In this document: one piece after another, positions 54,783 through 63,885 of the stretch
How the letters are laid out: every line of letters begins with the position of its first letter
Numbering within the stretch: position 1 is the stretch's first letter
Assembly (NCBI RefSeq): GCF_007280415.1
Contig: NZ_VKKU01000002.1
Span: 1-64,000 of the forward strand
Reading direction: 5' to 3'
Length of the DNA stretch: 64,000 nt
From: Sphingorhabdus contaminans
GTDB taxonomy: Bacteria; Pseudomonadota; Alphaproteobacteria; Sphingomonadales; Sphingomonadaceae
Made by a program: the position numbers and the translations under genes
The notes under the pieces: generated by a model
Databases searched by the model: none
Seen by the model: the letters and a program-made list of their open reading frames with translations, nothing else
Told to the model about the DNA's origin: nothing

Positions 54783-56273
54783 TCAGCCTAGGTCAAAAGT
54801 CACACCTTGCGCAAGCGGCAGTTCGTTCGAATAATTGATCGTATTAGTGGCCCGGCGCATATAGGCTTTCCACGCGTCCGACCCGGACTCACGCCCGCCG
54901 CCGGTTTCCTTTTCGCCGCCAAATGCACCGCCAATTTCCGCGCCCGACGTGCCTATGTTGACATTGGCAATGCCGCAGTCACTGCCCGATGCAGACAGGA
55001 AGCGCTCGCATTCGCGCACATCCGTTGAAAAAATAGAGCTGGACAAACCTGCCCCCACCGCATTTTGCCGGGCTATCGCCTGATCCAAATCATTATAGCG
55101 CATCACATAAAGGATGGGTGCGAATGTTTCGCGCAGGACCGGACCGGACTGCTCGGTCATTTCCACGATCGCCGGACGAACATAGACACCATTTCCCGTC
55201 ACCCGCTCGCCACCGGACAATATCCCGCCCAGCGCCTTTGCTTCTTCCAGCGCCGCCTGCATCGCGGCAAAAGCTGCCTCGTCAATCAAAGGCCCGGCAA
55301 GATGCGCGCTATCCAGCGGGTCCCCAATTGGCATCGAAGACGCAGCCGCCTTTAAGGCCGGGACGAAGCTGTCATACAGGCTGTCATGCACAAATAGTCG
55401 CCGTAAACTGGTGCAGCGCTGCCCCGTGGTTCCGAAAGCCGAAAACAGCACGCCATGTAAGGCAAGCGCCACATCCGCCTTATCGCTGATGATTGCAGCG
55501 TTATTGCCGCCGAGTTCGAGGATGGTCCGTGCAAAACGGCCGGCCGCAACCTGCCCCACATTCCGGCCCATCGCCGTGCTGCCCGTTGCGGAAATCAGCG
55601 CAATGCGCGGATCGGCAACGAGTGTGGCCCCGACGTCGCGTCCACCCTGCACCACTTGTGAAAGATGGTCCGGCGCATCGCCAAAATCCCGCACCGCCTG
55701 TTCAAATATCGCTTGTACAGCGATTGCCGTCAGCGGCGTCTTTTCCGACGGTTTCCAGATAATGCTATTGCCGCATACCAGAGCAAGCGCGGCATTCCAT
55801 GCCCAGACGGCAACCGGAAAGTTGAAGGCGGAAATAACCAGGGTCGGCCCCAGCGGATGCCACTGCTCCATCATACGGTGACCGGGCCGTTCACTGGCAA
55901 TTGTCAGTCCGTGCAATTGCCGTGACAGTCCGACGGCAAAGTCGCAAATATCGATCATCTCCTGGACCTCGCCCAAGCCTTCGGACAAGGGCTTGCCGCA
56001 ATCGATGGTGACCAGGCGTGCAAGATTATCCTTATGGTCGCGCAACGCATTACCGAAAAGCCGCACCAATTCGCCCCGGCGCGGCGCGGGTACCATGCGC
56101 CAAGTTTTAAAGGCGGTGCACGATTGGGCAACTGCCATCTCAACCTCGGCCGGCGTTGCTTGCGCATAGGTCGCAACCTGGCTGCCATCGACGGGGCTAT
56201 GCACCGGCTCTGCGCCATGCGCGGTCACGCCCAGTGTGTTTAGAAGATTTTCGACCTCATGTTGCAGGGACAC
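54783..56273 (-). CDS. Aldehyde dehydrogenase, aminoadipate-semialdehyde (piperideine-6-carboxylate) type
   Basis: A 496-aa ALDH7-like enzyme. ISAFNFPVAVWAWNAALALVCGN, the Glu motif LELGGNNAAI and the catalytic Cys in GTTGQRCTSLRRLF are seen; IGTSGAEIGGAFGGEKETGGGRE is typical of ALDH7/AmaB. It would oxidise alpha-aminoadipate semialdehyde to 2-aminoadipate in lysine breakdown. It starts with GTG 56273, seven nt after GGAG. It is divergent from glutaryl-CoA dehydrogenase (161-bp region), an enzyme further down lysine catabolism, which supports the call. Confidence 0.85.
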   Translation of the reverse strand: MSLQHEVENLLNTLGVTAHGAEPVHSPVDGSQVATYAQATPAEVEMAVAQSCTAFKTWRMVPAPRRGELVRLFGNALRDHKDNLARLVTIDCGKPLSEGLGEVQEMIDICDFAVGLSRQLHGLTIASERPGHRMMEQWHPLGPTLVISAFNFPVAVWAWNAALALVCGNSIIWKPSEKTPLTAIAVQAIFEQAVRDFGDAPDHLSQVVQGGRDVGATLVADPRIALISATGSTAMGRNVGQVAAGRFARTILELGGNNAAIISDKADVALALHGVLFSAFGTTGQRCTSLRRLFVHDSLYDSFVPALKAAASSMPIGDPLDSAHLAGPLIDEAAFAAMQAALEEAKALGGILSGGERVTGNGVYVRPAIVEMTEQSGPVLRETFAPILYVMRYNDLDQAIARQNAVGAGLSSSIFSTDVRECERFLSASGSDCGIANVNIGTSGAEIGGAFGGEKETGGGRESGSDAWKAYMRRATNTINYSNELPLAQGVTFDLG

Positions 56274-56434
56274 TGCATTCTCCTTCGCGTCATTCCGGTG
56301 ACGGCGATGCCGCCTGTCCTGCTCGCCATAGCTGCACTATGGATGCCGAAACAAGTTCGGGTTGAAACGAGCGATGGAAACTTGTGGAAGCTGCGCAAAA
56401 AGTCTAGCGAGCGGCCATCAATTGGAGACAATCT

Positions 56435-57619
56435 ATGGCCGAAATGGCAGCTTTTAACTGGTCCGATCCGTTCAATCTTGACGGGCAGTTGACCGAAGAC
56501 GAACGCATGATCCGCGATACCGCCCACGCCTTTGCACAAAGTGAGCTACAGACCCGCGTAATCGAGGCCTATCGGAGCGAGCGTGATGCCCCCGAACTAT
56601 TTCCCCTCATGGGACAGACGGGTCTTCTCGGCGCAACAATTCCGGAAGAATATGGCGGTGCTGGCGCATCCTATGTTGCCTATGGCCTTATCGCGCGTGA
56701 AATCGAGCGCGTCGATTCAGGTTACCGGTCGATGGCATCGGTGCAGTCATCGCTCGTGATGCATCCGATCTATGCCTATGGTTCCGAAGAACAGCGCCGC
56801 AAATATTTGCCGGGTCTCGCGGCAGGCAAGTTGATCGGATGTTTCGGCCTGACCGAACCCGATGCAGGCTCTGACCCCGCTGGCATGCGAACCTACGCCA
56901 AAAAAGTGGATGGCGGATATGTGCTTAACGGCACGAAGACCTGGATTTCCAATGCACCCTTTGCAGATGTATTTGTCGTCTGGGCCAAATCCGAAGCGCA
57001 TGGCGGCGGCATTCGCGGCTTCATTCTCGAAAAGGGTATGAAGGGCCTGTCGGCACCCAAGATCGAAGGCAAGCTTTCGCTGCGTGCCTCCACCACCGGC
57101 ATGATCGTCATGGACAATGTCGAAATTGGCGAAGATGCCCTGCTTCCCGAAGTGCAAGGGTTGAAAGGTCCTTTCGGATGCCTCAACCGCGCACGTTACG
57201 GGATCAGCTGGGGGGCACTGGGTGCGGCGGAATTTTGCCTGCACGCTGCGCGGCAATATGGCCTGGACCGGCACCAATTTGGAAAGCCGCTTGCCGCCAA
57301 CCAGCTGTACCAGAAAAAGCTGGCGGACATGATGACCGATATTGCGCTTGGCCTGCAGGCCAGTCTGCGGGTTGGCCGCCTCATGGACGAAGGCCAGTTT
57401 GCGCCCGACATGATCTCCATCGTCAAGCGTAACAATGTTGGCAAGGCGCTCGACATCGCCCGCGCCGCACGCGACATGCATGGCGGCAACGGCATCAGCG
57501 ACGAATATCAGGTCATGCGGCATATGGTGAATCTGGAAACGGTCAACACCTATGAAGGGGCGCACGATGTCCATGCGCTGATCTTGGGACGGGCGATCAC
57601 CGGCATTGCGGCGTTCTGA
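56435..57619 (+). CDS. gcdH: Glutaryl-CoA dehydrogenase
   Basis: A 394-aa acyl-CoA dehydrogenase. [19 protein letters not shown] binds FAD and substrate. The catalytic Glu is in [20 protein letters not shown], the GCDH-type C-terminus. [18 protein letters not shown] is also typical of GCDH. It converts glutaryl-CoA to crotonyl-CoA in lysine and tryptophan breakdown. GGAG is 7 nt before ATG 56435. Length matches the family. Confidence 0.93.
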   Translation: MAEMAAFNWSDPFNLDGQLTEDERMIRDTAHAFAQSELQTRVIEAYRSERDAPELFPLMGQTGLLGATIPEEYGGAGASYVAYGLIAREIERVDSGYRSMASVQSSLVMHPIYAYGSEEQRRKYLPGLAAGKLIGCFGLTEPDAGSDPAGMRTYAKKVDGGYVLNGTKTWISNAPFADVFVVWAKSEAHGGGIRGFILEKGMKGLSAPKIEGKLSLRASTTGMIVMDNVEIGEDALLPEVQGLKGPFGCLNRARYGISWGALGAAEFCLHAARQYGLDRHQFGKPLAANQLYQKKLADMMTDIALGLQASLRVGRLMDEGQFAPDMISIVKRNNVGKALDIARAARDMHGGNGISDEYQVMRHMVNLETVNTYEGAHDVHALILGRAITGIAAF

Positions 57620-57628
57620 CAAAAGAAA

Positions 57629-57657
57629 GGGCCGCCTGCGATATTCGCGTGCGGCCC
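57629..57657 (+). terminator. GC-rich hairpin after gcdH
   Basis: GGGCCGC and GCGGCCC pair with a 15-nt loop, 9 bp after the gcdH stop. No T-tract follows. A second structured segment lies at 57683-57718. Confidence 0.45.
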
Positions 57658-57682
57658 AAGTAGATGGCTATTCAGCCAGCTA

Positions 57683-57718
57683 GGGAGGAAAGTGTATCTA
57701 CAAAAAGACACCCCTCCC
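57683..57718. other. Unexplained hairpin in gcdH / small secreted protein interval
   Basis: GGGAGG...GTGT and ACAC...CCTCCC form a two-part stem (57683-57695 with 57708-57718) with an A-rich 12-nt loop. It lies between two genes that converge here. No peptide or known RNA is recognised. Confidence 0.35.
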
Positions 57719-57785
57719 CTCTAAGCGGCAATGGTAAATATTAACTTAACGGCAATTGGCGATCCGACTGTGCGCCTGCAACTGC

Positions 57786-58202
57786 TCAGCAGGCGTTCAT
57801 CCGCCGTCCCTCGACAGCAAAGGAAAAGGGCGCATTATCGCGGATACCCTGCGACTGGATATGGATCAGGCGCGGGGACTCCTTCCGGATTGTCGTCAAG
57901 CCCTGACCATGTCCTTTGCAGCTGTAACTGACCGTGATCGACGTCGCGCTGGATCGTACAACATAATGTTCGCATGCCGACGCGCCATGCTGGATCTGAA
58001 CCAGGCGGGCAGGATCACTGACACAAATCTGGCTGACCGGTGCACCCGATGGACCACCGCCAACAGCGCGCAGTTGCCACATTCCGCGTTCGACCGATTC
58101 CAGCAAGGACAGATCGCCGCCTTGCGCGATGGCATAAGCGCCCGATGCGGTGGCAAGGGCACAAAAGCCCGAAAGAATGATGTGGGAGAATTTCATTTTC
58201 AT
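57786..58202 (-). CDS. Small secreted protein, DUF3617-like
   Basis: The 138-aa protein has a signal peptide (MKFSHIILSGFCALATASGAYA). The mature part begins with EsvERGMWQLRAV and holds five Cys (ICVS, ACEHY, SCKGHG, C-terminal NAC and one in the leader). The layout resembles DUF3617 proteins, which are periplasmic and of unknown function; the match is by pattern only. A 16-bp palindrome lies about 130 bp upstream. Convergent with gcdH. Confidence 0.65.
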   Translation of the reverse strand: MKMKFSHIILSGFCALATASGAYAIAQGGDLSLLESVERGMWQLRAVGGGPSGAPVSQICVSDPARLVQIQHGASACEHYVVRSSATSITVSYSCKGHGQGLTTIRKESPRLIHIQSQGIRDNAPFSFAVEGRRMNAC

Positions 58203-58328
58203 ATGCTTCTGGACCGTAAACCTTAACCAGTTTCAGCGAAGCGACCTTTTCTTTGTTACGGCTATAACAGCATTTCTTACAATAAGCACGATAGAATGTG
58301 GTATATGAACGATGAATGACTGTCGTTT

Positions 58329-58344
58329 TGCGACAAATGTCGCA
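58329..58344. promoter_or_regulatory. Perfect 16-bp palindrome between hslO and the DUF3617-like gene
   Basis: TGCGACA-AA-TGTCGCA (arms 7), directly after the hslO stop and 127 bp before the small secreted protein. A further TGTCG half-site precedes it at 58321. It looks like an operator; the regulator is unknown. Confidence 0.5.
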
Positions 58345-58346
58345 CG

Positions 58347-59267
58347 TCAGTTGTTGAAGCTCGCCAAACTCACGGGAAAACGGCGCGAACAGAATTCGCA
58401 GTTAACCACAATATCACCGGTTTCATCGGCCATTTCGGCACGATCTTCGGCCGGAAACTTTGCGATGACATCGCGAATATGCGTAGGATCGCACCGGCAG
58501 CCCTTGCTTAGCTTGCCGGCCTGTTCGATCCGAACCTCGTCTTCCTCGTGAAACAGCCGCCAGACGATTTCTTCCAAAGGCAGCTCGGGGTCCGCAAGTT
58601 CTTCAGGCAGGACGGTGGTTGCCAATATCTCGATATGCTCCCACTCCGGGTGGTCCAGCCGGACATGAAGGCGTTCCCTGCCTTCTTCCCCTTCTGGCAG
58701 GTGCTGCGCCAAAATTCCGCCTGCAACACAGCGTCCGCCCACATGGCCGACCGCCGCACGGATGAAGGTGGGTATTTGTTCGGACTGGACAAAATAGTTT
58801 TGCGCAGCCTCCGACAGGCAGGCACCCTCGAGCGGAACAATCCCCTGATAGCGCCCTCCGCCCTCGGCCGCGGATATGGCGCGATCAAAGGTAATCGCCA
58901 GATAGCCCGTCCCGAAAATGCCGAACAGTGTGGAATCGTGCGGAAGCGAAGCGACCGTTGCCGCGTCGAATTGCGCATATCCCCGCAGCGCACCGTCTTT
59001 ATAATCACATGCAAGCAGCCTGATCGCACCCTTTTCGGTCTGGACCTGCAGGGTTAGCTGGCTTCCCTGATCCTTCAACGACGTCCCGAGCAAGGCGGTC
59101 AGGACAAGCGCTTCGGCAAGAGTCTTTTCGACCAGAGGCGGATAGGCGTGCGCCGACAGGATTTCGTTAAGCACGGAATCCAGACGCACCAGTCGTCCCC
59201 GCGCATCCCGCGCTGGAATGGAAAAGCGCAATGGCTGGTCGCTCAGGGTTTCAGGTTGCGAAGCCAT
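58347..59267 (-). CDS. hslO: Hsp33 redox-regulated chaperone
   Basis: The 306-aa protein has the Hsp33 zinc-binding Cys set near the C-terminus: KGCRCDP and CEFC. The N-terminal domain contains VLTALLGTSLKDQG. The chaperone is activated when oxidative stress forms disulphides and releases zinc. The start MASQPETL (59267) is chosen because the longer frame overlaps argF and is not conserved-looking. It lies 25 bp after argF on the same strand, the common alphaproteobacterial argD-argF-hslO order. Confidence 0.93.
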   Translation of the reverse strand: MASQPETLSDQPLRFSIPARDARGRLVRLDSVLNEILSAHAYPPLVEKTLAEALVLTALLGTSLKDQGSQLTLQVQTEKGAIRLLACDYKDGALRGYAQFDAATVASLPHDSTLFGIFGTGYLAITFDRAISAAEGGGRYQGIVPLEGACLSEAAQNYFVQSEQIPTFIRAAVGHVGGRCVAGGILAQHLPEGEEGRERLHVRLDHPEWEHIEILATTVLPEELADPELPLEEIVWRLFHEEDEVRIEQAGKLSKGCRCDPTHIRDVIAKFPAEDRAEMADETGDIVVNCEFCSRRFPVSLASFNN

Positions 59268-59292
59268 CAGGATTTGGAATCCGCCGTTTGGG

Positions 59293-60222
59293 TCATCCCA
59301 GCAATCCGAAGCACCAAAGCAATATCGACTTTTGTGCATGCAGCCGGTTCTCAGCTTCATCCCAGATCAGCGATTGCGGGCCATCCAGAACGGAGTCGGT
59401 TACTTCTTCACCGCGGTGCGCCGGCAGACAGTGCAGAAATTTCGCGTCGGCTTTAGCCCCGGCCATCAGACGGTCATTAACCTGATAAGGCATCATGGCA
59501 GCGATCTTGTTATGGGCATGTTCCTGACCCATCGATACCCAGGTATCCGTTACCACGACATCCGCGCCGGCAACGGCCTCTGCGGCATCACGGGTGAGCG
59601 TGATCTGCGCACCTGCAGCTTGTGCCGCTTCGATGAACTGGCCGTCGCTTTCATAACCCTGCGGAACTGCGATGCGGACATTGAATTTAAAGATACCGGC
59701 CGCTTCCACGATCGAATTCAGCACATTATTCCCGTCGCCCAGCCAGGCGACTTCCAGCCCTGGCAGCGCCTTGCCCTGTTCCGACACGGTCAGCAAATCG
59801 GCGACGATCTGGCAGGGATGCGACAGGTCGGTCAGGCCGTTGATGACCGGCACGGTGGCATATTTGGCCATTTCCTCGATCTTCGCATGATCGTCCGTTC
59901 GGATCATGATAGCATCGACATAGCGCGACAGCACGCGTGCAGTATCGGCAATCGTCTCGCCGCGGCCCAATTGCATTTGCCCCGACGCCATGAAGATACT
60001 GTCACCGCCCAGTTGCTTCATCGCCATTTCGAATGACGTCCGCGTGCGCGTTGAGTTTTTCTCGAATATCATGCCAAGCGTATGCCCGGCCAGCGGTGCG
60101 TCAGCGTCCGCCTTGCCCTTCGGCCAACCGGTACGCGCGGCTTTCCTGTCCATCGCATCCGCCAGCATCGCCGCAATCGCGTCGCCGCCCGCATCCGCCA
60201 GATTCAGGAAATGGCGTATCAT
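59293..60222 (-). CDS. argF: Ornithine carbamoyltransferase
   Basis: The 309-aa protein has the carbamoyl-phosphate motif [25 protein letters not shown] and the ornithine-site [13 protein letters not shown] are also seen. It forms citrulline from ornithine and carbamoyl phosphate in arginine synthesis. Its ATG overlaps the argD stop (ATGA). Length is normal. Confidence 0.96.
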   Translation of the reverse strand: MIRHFLNLADAGGDAIAAMLADAMDRKAARTGWPKGKADADAPLAGHTLGMIFEKNSTRTRTSFEMAMKQLGGDSIFMASGQMQLGRGETIADTARVLSRYVDAIMIRTDDHAKIEEMAKYATVPVINGLTDLSHPCQIVADLLTVSEQGKALPGLEVAWLGDGNNVLNSIVEAAGIFKFNVRIAVPQGYESDGQFIEAAQAAGAQITLTRDAAEAVAGADVVVTDTWVSMGQEHAHNKIAAMMPYQVNDRLMAGAKADAKFLHCLPAHRGEEVTDSVLDGPQSLIWDEAENRLHAQKSILLWCFGLLG

Positions 60223-61406
60223 GCGGCTTCCGGCATTTTGTAACTTGCCGCACCTGCCGACAGTTTTTCCATGAAGATGGTGATATGGCTGTCATCGATG
60301 TTGAGCGGCGGCAATACGCGGAACGTATTGTCCCCGGCGGCCACGGTCAGAAGGCCGTGATTATCACGCAAATGGGCGACGAAAGCGCGTGTTTCGTGGG
60401 TCATCGTCACGCCGAGCATCAGGCCCTTTCCACGCACACCGGTGAAAAGGTCAGGATAGTTGCCGATAAACTGTTCCAGCGCCGCGCGCAGCTTGTCGCC
60501 GGTGGCACGGACCTGAGCCAGAAACTCGTCATTGGCGACCACATCCCAAACTGCCTGGCATGCCGCCATCGCGAAGGGGTTGCCACCATAGGTCGAACCA
60601 TGTGTGCCGATGACCATACCGCGCGCTGCCTCTTCAGTGGCAAGGCACGCGCCTACCGGGAAGCCGCCACCCAGGCCCTTGGCACTCGCCATGATATCGG
60701 GCTTGATGCCATATTGTTCATAGCAATAAAGCGTGCCGGACCGCGCCACGCCGCATTGCACTTCGTCGAGAATAAGCATCAGGCCATGTTCGTCGGCCAG
60801 GGCCCGCAGACCTTTCATAAAGGCATCGGACGCGGGACGAACGCCGCCCTCACCCTGAATGGGTTCTACCAGAAATGCGGCCGTCTTCGGGCCGATGGCT
60901 GCCTTCGCACCTTCGAGATCATCAAAGTCGACATATTTGAAGCCTTCGAGCAAGGGCAGGAAGCCCTTGTGCATTTTTTCCTGATTGCTGGCCGAAATCG
61001 TCGCCATCGTGCGGCCATGAAATGCGTTCTTAAACGTGATGATTTCGTACCGATCGCTGCCCTGACTCTGATGATAGGCGCGGGCCGTCTTGATTGCGCA
61101 TTCGACGGCCTCTGCACCCGAATTGGTGAAAAACACCGTATCGGCAAAGGTCGTGTCCACCAGCCGCTGGGCAAAAGCCTCGCCCTGGGGGCTGCCATAC
61201 AGGTTGGATACGTGCATCAAAGTTGCTGCCTGATCCTGGATAGCCTTGGTCAGATGCGGATGGCCATGGCCGAGCAGGTTTACCGCGATGCCCGCAGCAA
61301 AATCCAGAGCGCGGCTGCCATCTTCAGAAATCAGCCAGGCACCCTCACCTCGTACCGGCCGGAACCCGCACCGCGGATAGACTGGCATCAAAGGTGTAAT
61401 CGACAT
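60219..61406 (-). CDS. argD: Acetylornithine aminotransferase
   Basis: A 395-aa class III aminotransferase. [21 protein letters not shown] and [14 protein letters not shown] (PLP-binding Asp) are seen, with the PLP Lys in [14 protein letters not shown]. It transfers the amino group to N-acetylglutamate semialdehyde in arginine synthesis. AAAGGA is 8 nt before the ATG. First gene of the argD-argF-hslO operon. Confidence 0.95.
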   Translation of the reverse strand: MSITPLMPVYPRCGFRPVRGEGAWLISEDGSRALDFAAGIAVNLLGHGHPHLTKAIQDQAATLMHVSNLYGSPQGEAFAQRLVDTTFADTVFFTNSGAEAVECAIKTARAYHQSQGSDRYEIITFKNAFHGRTMATISASNQEKMHKGFLPLLEGFKYVDFDDLEGAKAAIGPKTAAFLVEPIQGEGGVRPASDAFMKGLRALADEHGLMLILDEVQCGVARSGTLYCYEQYGIKPDIMASAKGLGGGFPVGACLATEEAARGMVIGTHGSTYGGNPFAMAACQAVWDVVANDEFLAQVRATGDKLRAALEQFIGNYPDLFTGVRGKGLMLGVTMTHETRAFVAHLRDNHGLLTVAAGDNTFRVLPPLNIDDSHITIFMEKLSAGAASYKMPEAA

Positions 61407-61435
61407 GGCAAATTCCTTTCATAGGTCCAAAAGGC

Positions 61436-61460
61436 AAAAAGCGGCCCCACGGGACCGCTT
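61436..61460 (-). terminator. Intrinsic terminator of the OsmC-family gene
   Basis: On the minus strand AGCGG-T-CCC pairs with GGG-CCGCT around a 3-nt loop (61440-61459), followed by TTTTT (61436-61440). It lies between the OsmC stop and argD, separating the two operons. Confidence 0.75.
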
Positions 61461-61523
61461 GCTTCTAAAGCGCCGCTATAAGCCTGCAAAAGGGGCAAAT
61501 CAACCCACCGTGCAGGTGACATT

Positions 61524-61943
61524 CTAACCCAAAAGGGTGTTGATGGTGATCTGGTTCGTAAGGGTCCGATGCACGGGGCATTTCTCCGCAATTTCAATAA
61601 GCTTGGCCCGCTGCTCCGCATCCAATGGGCCTTCCAGGCGGACAATCCGGTCGATCATATCAACCGGTTTTCCATCATTCTCGCCTGCCCGCTCTTCTTT
61701 CGAATGTTCCAGAGTGACATACACTTTTTCCAGCGGCCACCCTTTGCGCTCCGCATACATTTCCACCGTAATCGAAGTGCACGCCCCCAAAGCCGACAAC
61801 AGCAACTCATATGGCGTCGGGCCTTTGTCGGTCCCGCCTACCTCGGCAGGCTCACCCGCGGCCCATTCATGGATGCGCGCCTTGATCAGTTGCGCATATT
61901 TACCATCGGCGCTTTCGACAGTGGCACTCGGGTTTTCGGTCAT
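61524..61943 (-). CDS. OsmC/Ohr-family protein
   Basis: The 139-aa protein carries the two conserved Cys of the OsmC/Ohr superfamily: C55 in LGACTSITVEMYA and C122 in EKCPVHRTL. The superfamily reduces organic peroxides; this sequence is nearer the YhfA-like branch, whose role is less clear. Its ATG overlaps the stop of the 39-aa membrane peptide (TAATG), suggesting translational coupling. Confidence 0.88.
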   Translation of the reverse strand: MTENPSATVESADGKYAQLIKARIHEWAAGEPAEVGGTDKGPTPYELLLSALGACTSITVEMYAERKGWPLEKVYVTLEHSKEERAGENDGKPVDMIDRIVRLEGPLDAEQRAKLIEIAEKCPVHRTLTNQITINTLLG

Positions 61944-62062
61944 TATTCCTTTTCCTTCTCACGCTTTGCGGCGGCAATCCGGCGGCGCAAATAGCCGAAG
62001 AGTAGCAGGTGAAACGCCAGCGAGAGCAGGACAATGATGGCTATGATCTTGGCGGCGCTCAT
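61943..62062 (-). CDS. 39-aa single-pass membrane peptide
   Basis: The sequence begins MSAAKIIAIIVLLSLAFHLL, then continues LFGYLRRR and a charged tail AAAKREKEKE. One transmembrane helix followed by a strongly basic/charged C-terminus predicts an N-out or anchored small inner-membrane peptide. Its TAA overlaps the OsmC ATG as TAATG. No clear ribosome site is seen (CTGCTTT before ATG). No family recognised. Confidence 0.6.
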   Translation of the reverse strand: MSAAKIIAIIVLLSLAFHLLLFGYLRRRIAAAKREKEKE

Positions 62063-62104
62063 AAAGCAGATATAGCGCTGCCTATGAAGACCGCAATGTC
62101 ATGC

Positions 62105-62791
62105 TCAGCCCAATCCCGAGCTCAACGATCTGTGCGGCGGACATTCCACGATATCTTTATGATCGGCATGGCGACCACTCAGGGCGTTGGCCATGAAATG
62201 ATTGGTATCGCGATGGTGCGCCTCGTCCGCCCTGATAATCAGGATGACGTCGCGCAAGCTGGTGCCTTCGGGTAAATTCCAGTAGCGCAGCGCGACGGCG
62301 GGTGCAGGCGGATTGGCATGGCGGCCGGAATCTATCTCCTCAAGATAGAGGGTATAGCTTAATACTGCCTCTTCCTCGAAATAGCCGACCAGGCGGTGCG
62401 CGGTGCGATCGGAAATCAGATACAGGAAGAAAAAGCCGACATAGAAGAACCACTGTACAGTCAGGATGATCATCCGTTCGAACCAGGATGGTTGCGCAAT
62501 CTCAATGAAGGTCATGAGATGCATCCGCTCATTTTCGGCTTCGTCCATCAAGGTGCGGATCCATCCGCCATCATCCTGCATCAACCGCAGGGCGCGCAAA
62601 TGGGTCAAGGTTGCCCCCACCATCCCCGGCACCGCCGCAACGGTTTCCAAGACTATGGCCCGATTTCCGTAACGCTTGGCAAAAAAGGTGTCTGCACCCC
62701 AGCGCAGCAACTTGGTAACGCCCAGCGCAAAACGATCAGAAAGTCCCTGCGCCTGATAGTGGTTGGACGGTGTCTCACGTACATGTGTCAT
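62105..62791 (-). CDS. Alternative oxidase (di-iron ubiquinol oxidase)
   Basis: The 228-aa protein has the four AOX iron-binding motifs: LETVAAVPGM (E49), NERMHL (E88, H91), FEEEAVLSY (near 140) and RADEAHHRD (E190, H193). Two membrane-associated hydrophobic stretches (IILTVQWFFYVGFFFLYLI) are seen. It oxidises ubiquinol and reduces oxygen to water without proton pumping. AOX is known from some sphingomonads such as Novosphingobium. It has no neighbour that explains regulation; the 119-bp upstream region shows no clear operator. Confidence 0.93.
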   Translation of the reverse strand: MTHVRETPSNHYQAQGLSDRFALGVTKLLRWGADTFFAKRYGNRAIVLETVAAVPGMVGATLTHLRALRLMQDDGGWIRTLMDEAENERMHLMTFIEIAQPSWFERMIILTVQWFFYVGFFFLYLISDRTAHRLVGYFEEEAVLSYTLYLEEIDSGRHANPPAPAVALRYWNLPEGTSLRDVILIIRADEAHHRDTNHFMANALSGRHADHKDIVECPPHRSLSSGLG

Positions 62792-62910
62792 GGCAATGTC
62801 CCAAGTGGATCGGACAGGATCAAGCGCCTCTTTTGGCCGCGGCGCAATTTGAATCCGAAGGGATTGAGTTTACTTTTTTGCAACCGACGCCGAGAGCGCC
62901 AAAAGCGTGT

Positions 62911-63885
62911 CTAGTCCTCTTGCGTGCCGGGTGCCGCTATGGCCCGCTTCAAAGCCGCACTGGGCAGATTGAGAGCGCGCAGCATGGCCCATATCTCCTC
63001 CCGCGCATTGGGCTGGGCCTTCCCAAGGTCGGGTAGCGTATCGAGGTCGAACAAGGTCAGCCCGATGGGAAACAGTTCACGATAGGTAACCCGTTCGCTC
63101 AAACCCGGAACAATCCGGAAGCCTGCGGCCGGGGCGATCTTGTCCAATGCCTGCCGCACCTTGCGCTCATTATTGGTGGCCAGACTTCGCGACCGGTTTT
63201 GCATGACAACCCAATCCAGAGGTGTCGCGCGCAACGCTATTCCCGGGTCCTTCAGATGTTCGACAAGCCGTGCGAAATTCCCAAGCGTTTTGAAATCGCC
63301 CGTCCGCGGGTCGATGTGGCCGAGCATGTCGAGGTCAATGAAGCTATCGTTGACCGGCGTGACGATTGTATCGGCCATGAAGATGGCCTTGCGCGCAATC
63401 GGCGAGTCATGTCCGCCCACGTCGATCACAATGAAACTGTTATGTATACGCGCCATGCGCAGTTTTTCGGCCAGTTCATTCTCGTTCTGCTGCGCGAGCA
63501 TGATCTGTTCAGGGCCGGGCAGCTTCACGCCATATTCGCGTTCGCTTTCCTGCCGCGCCCACAGTGCGCGATGCAGCGTCAGCTGGCGCAAGTCGACATC
63601 AAGCGCCGCCACCCGTTCGCCTGCGTTGCACAAGGCAATGCAGGTATGAAATGCAGAAGTGGACTTGCCGACCCCGCCCTTTTCATTGGCGAAGACGATG
63701 ATGTGCCCCTTTGGCGCGGATACAGGATATTTCATCCACGCCGGCTGTTCCGGTTCCGGCGGGATTTCAAAATTCTGATAGGCTGGCATAGGCGCCACAG
63801 GCGGTGGCGGCCATGGTTGCGCCGGAGCAGGCGGCGGCACCGCAGCTCTTGGCTTGCGACGTTTGAAGCGGTCAAATAATCCCAA
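62911..63885 (-). CDS. mipZ: MipZ-like division-plane positioning ATPase
   Basis: A 324-aa ParA/MinD-type ATPase. A Pro-rich N-terminal extension (~55 residues) precedes the deviant Walker A FANEKGGVGKSTSA, the Walker B-like IVIDVGGHDS, and DWVVMQNR, typical of MipZ. In Caulobacter MipZ binds ParB near the poles and inhibits FtsZ. No ATG is in frame: the start appears to be TTG 63885, with GGAGG about 9 nt upstream. Confidence 0.88.
   Translation of the reverse strand: MGLFDRFKRRKPRAAVPPPAPAQPWPPPPVAPMPAYQNFEIPPEPEQPAWMKYPVSAPKGHIIVFANEKGGVGKSTSAFHTCIALCNAGERVAALDVDLRQLTLHRALWARQESEREYGVKLPGPEQIMLAQQNENELAEKLRMARIHNSFIVIDVGGHDSPIARKAIFMADTIVTPVNDSFIDLDMLGHIDPRTGDFKTLGNFARLVEHLKDPGIALRATPLDWVVMQNRSRSLATNNERKVRQALDKIAPAAGFRIVPGLSERVTYRELFPIGLTLFDLDTLPDLGKAQPNAREEIWAMLRALNLPSAALKRAIAAPGTQED

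Noticed and set aside
60033-61424. 463-codon plus-strand frame over argD/argF
   Set aside because: It is antisense to two well-supported arginine genes, with His/Arg-rich composition and no recognisable motif.
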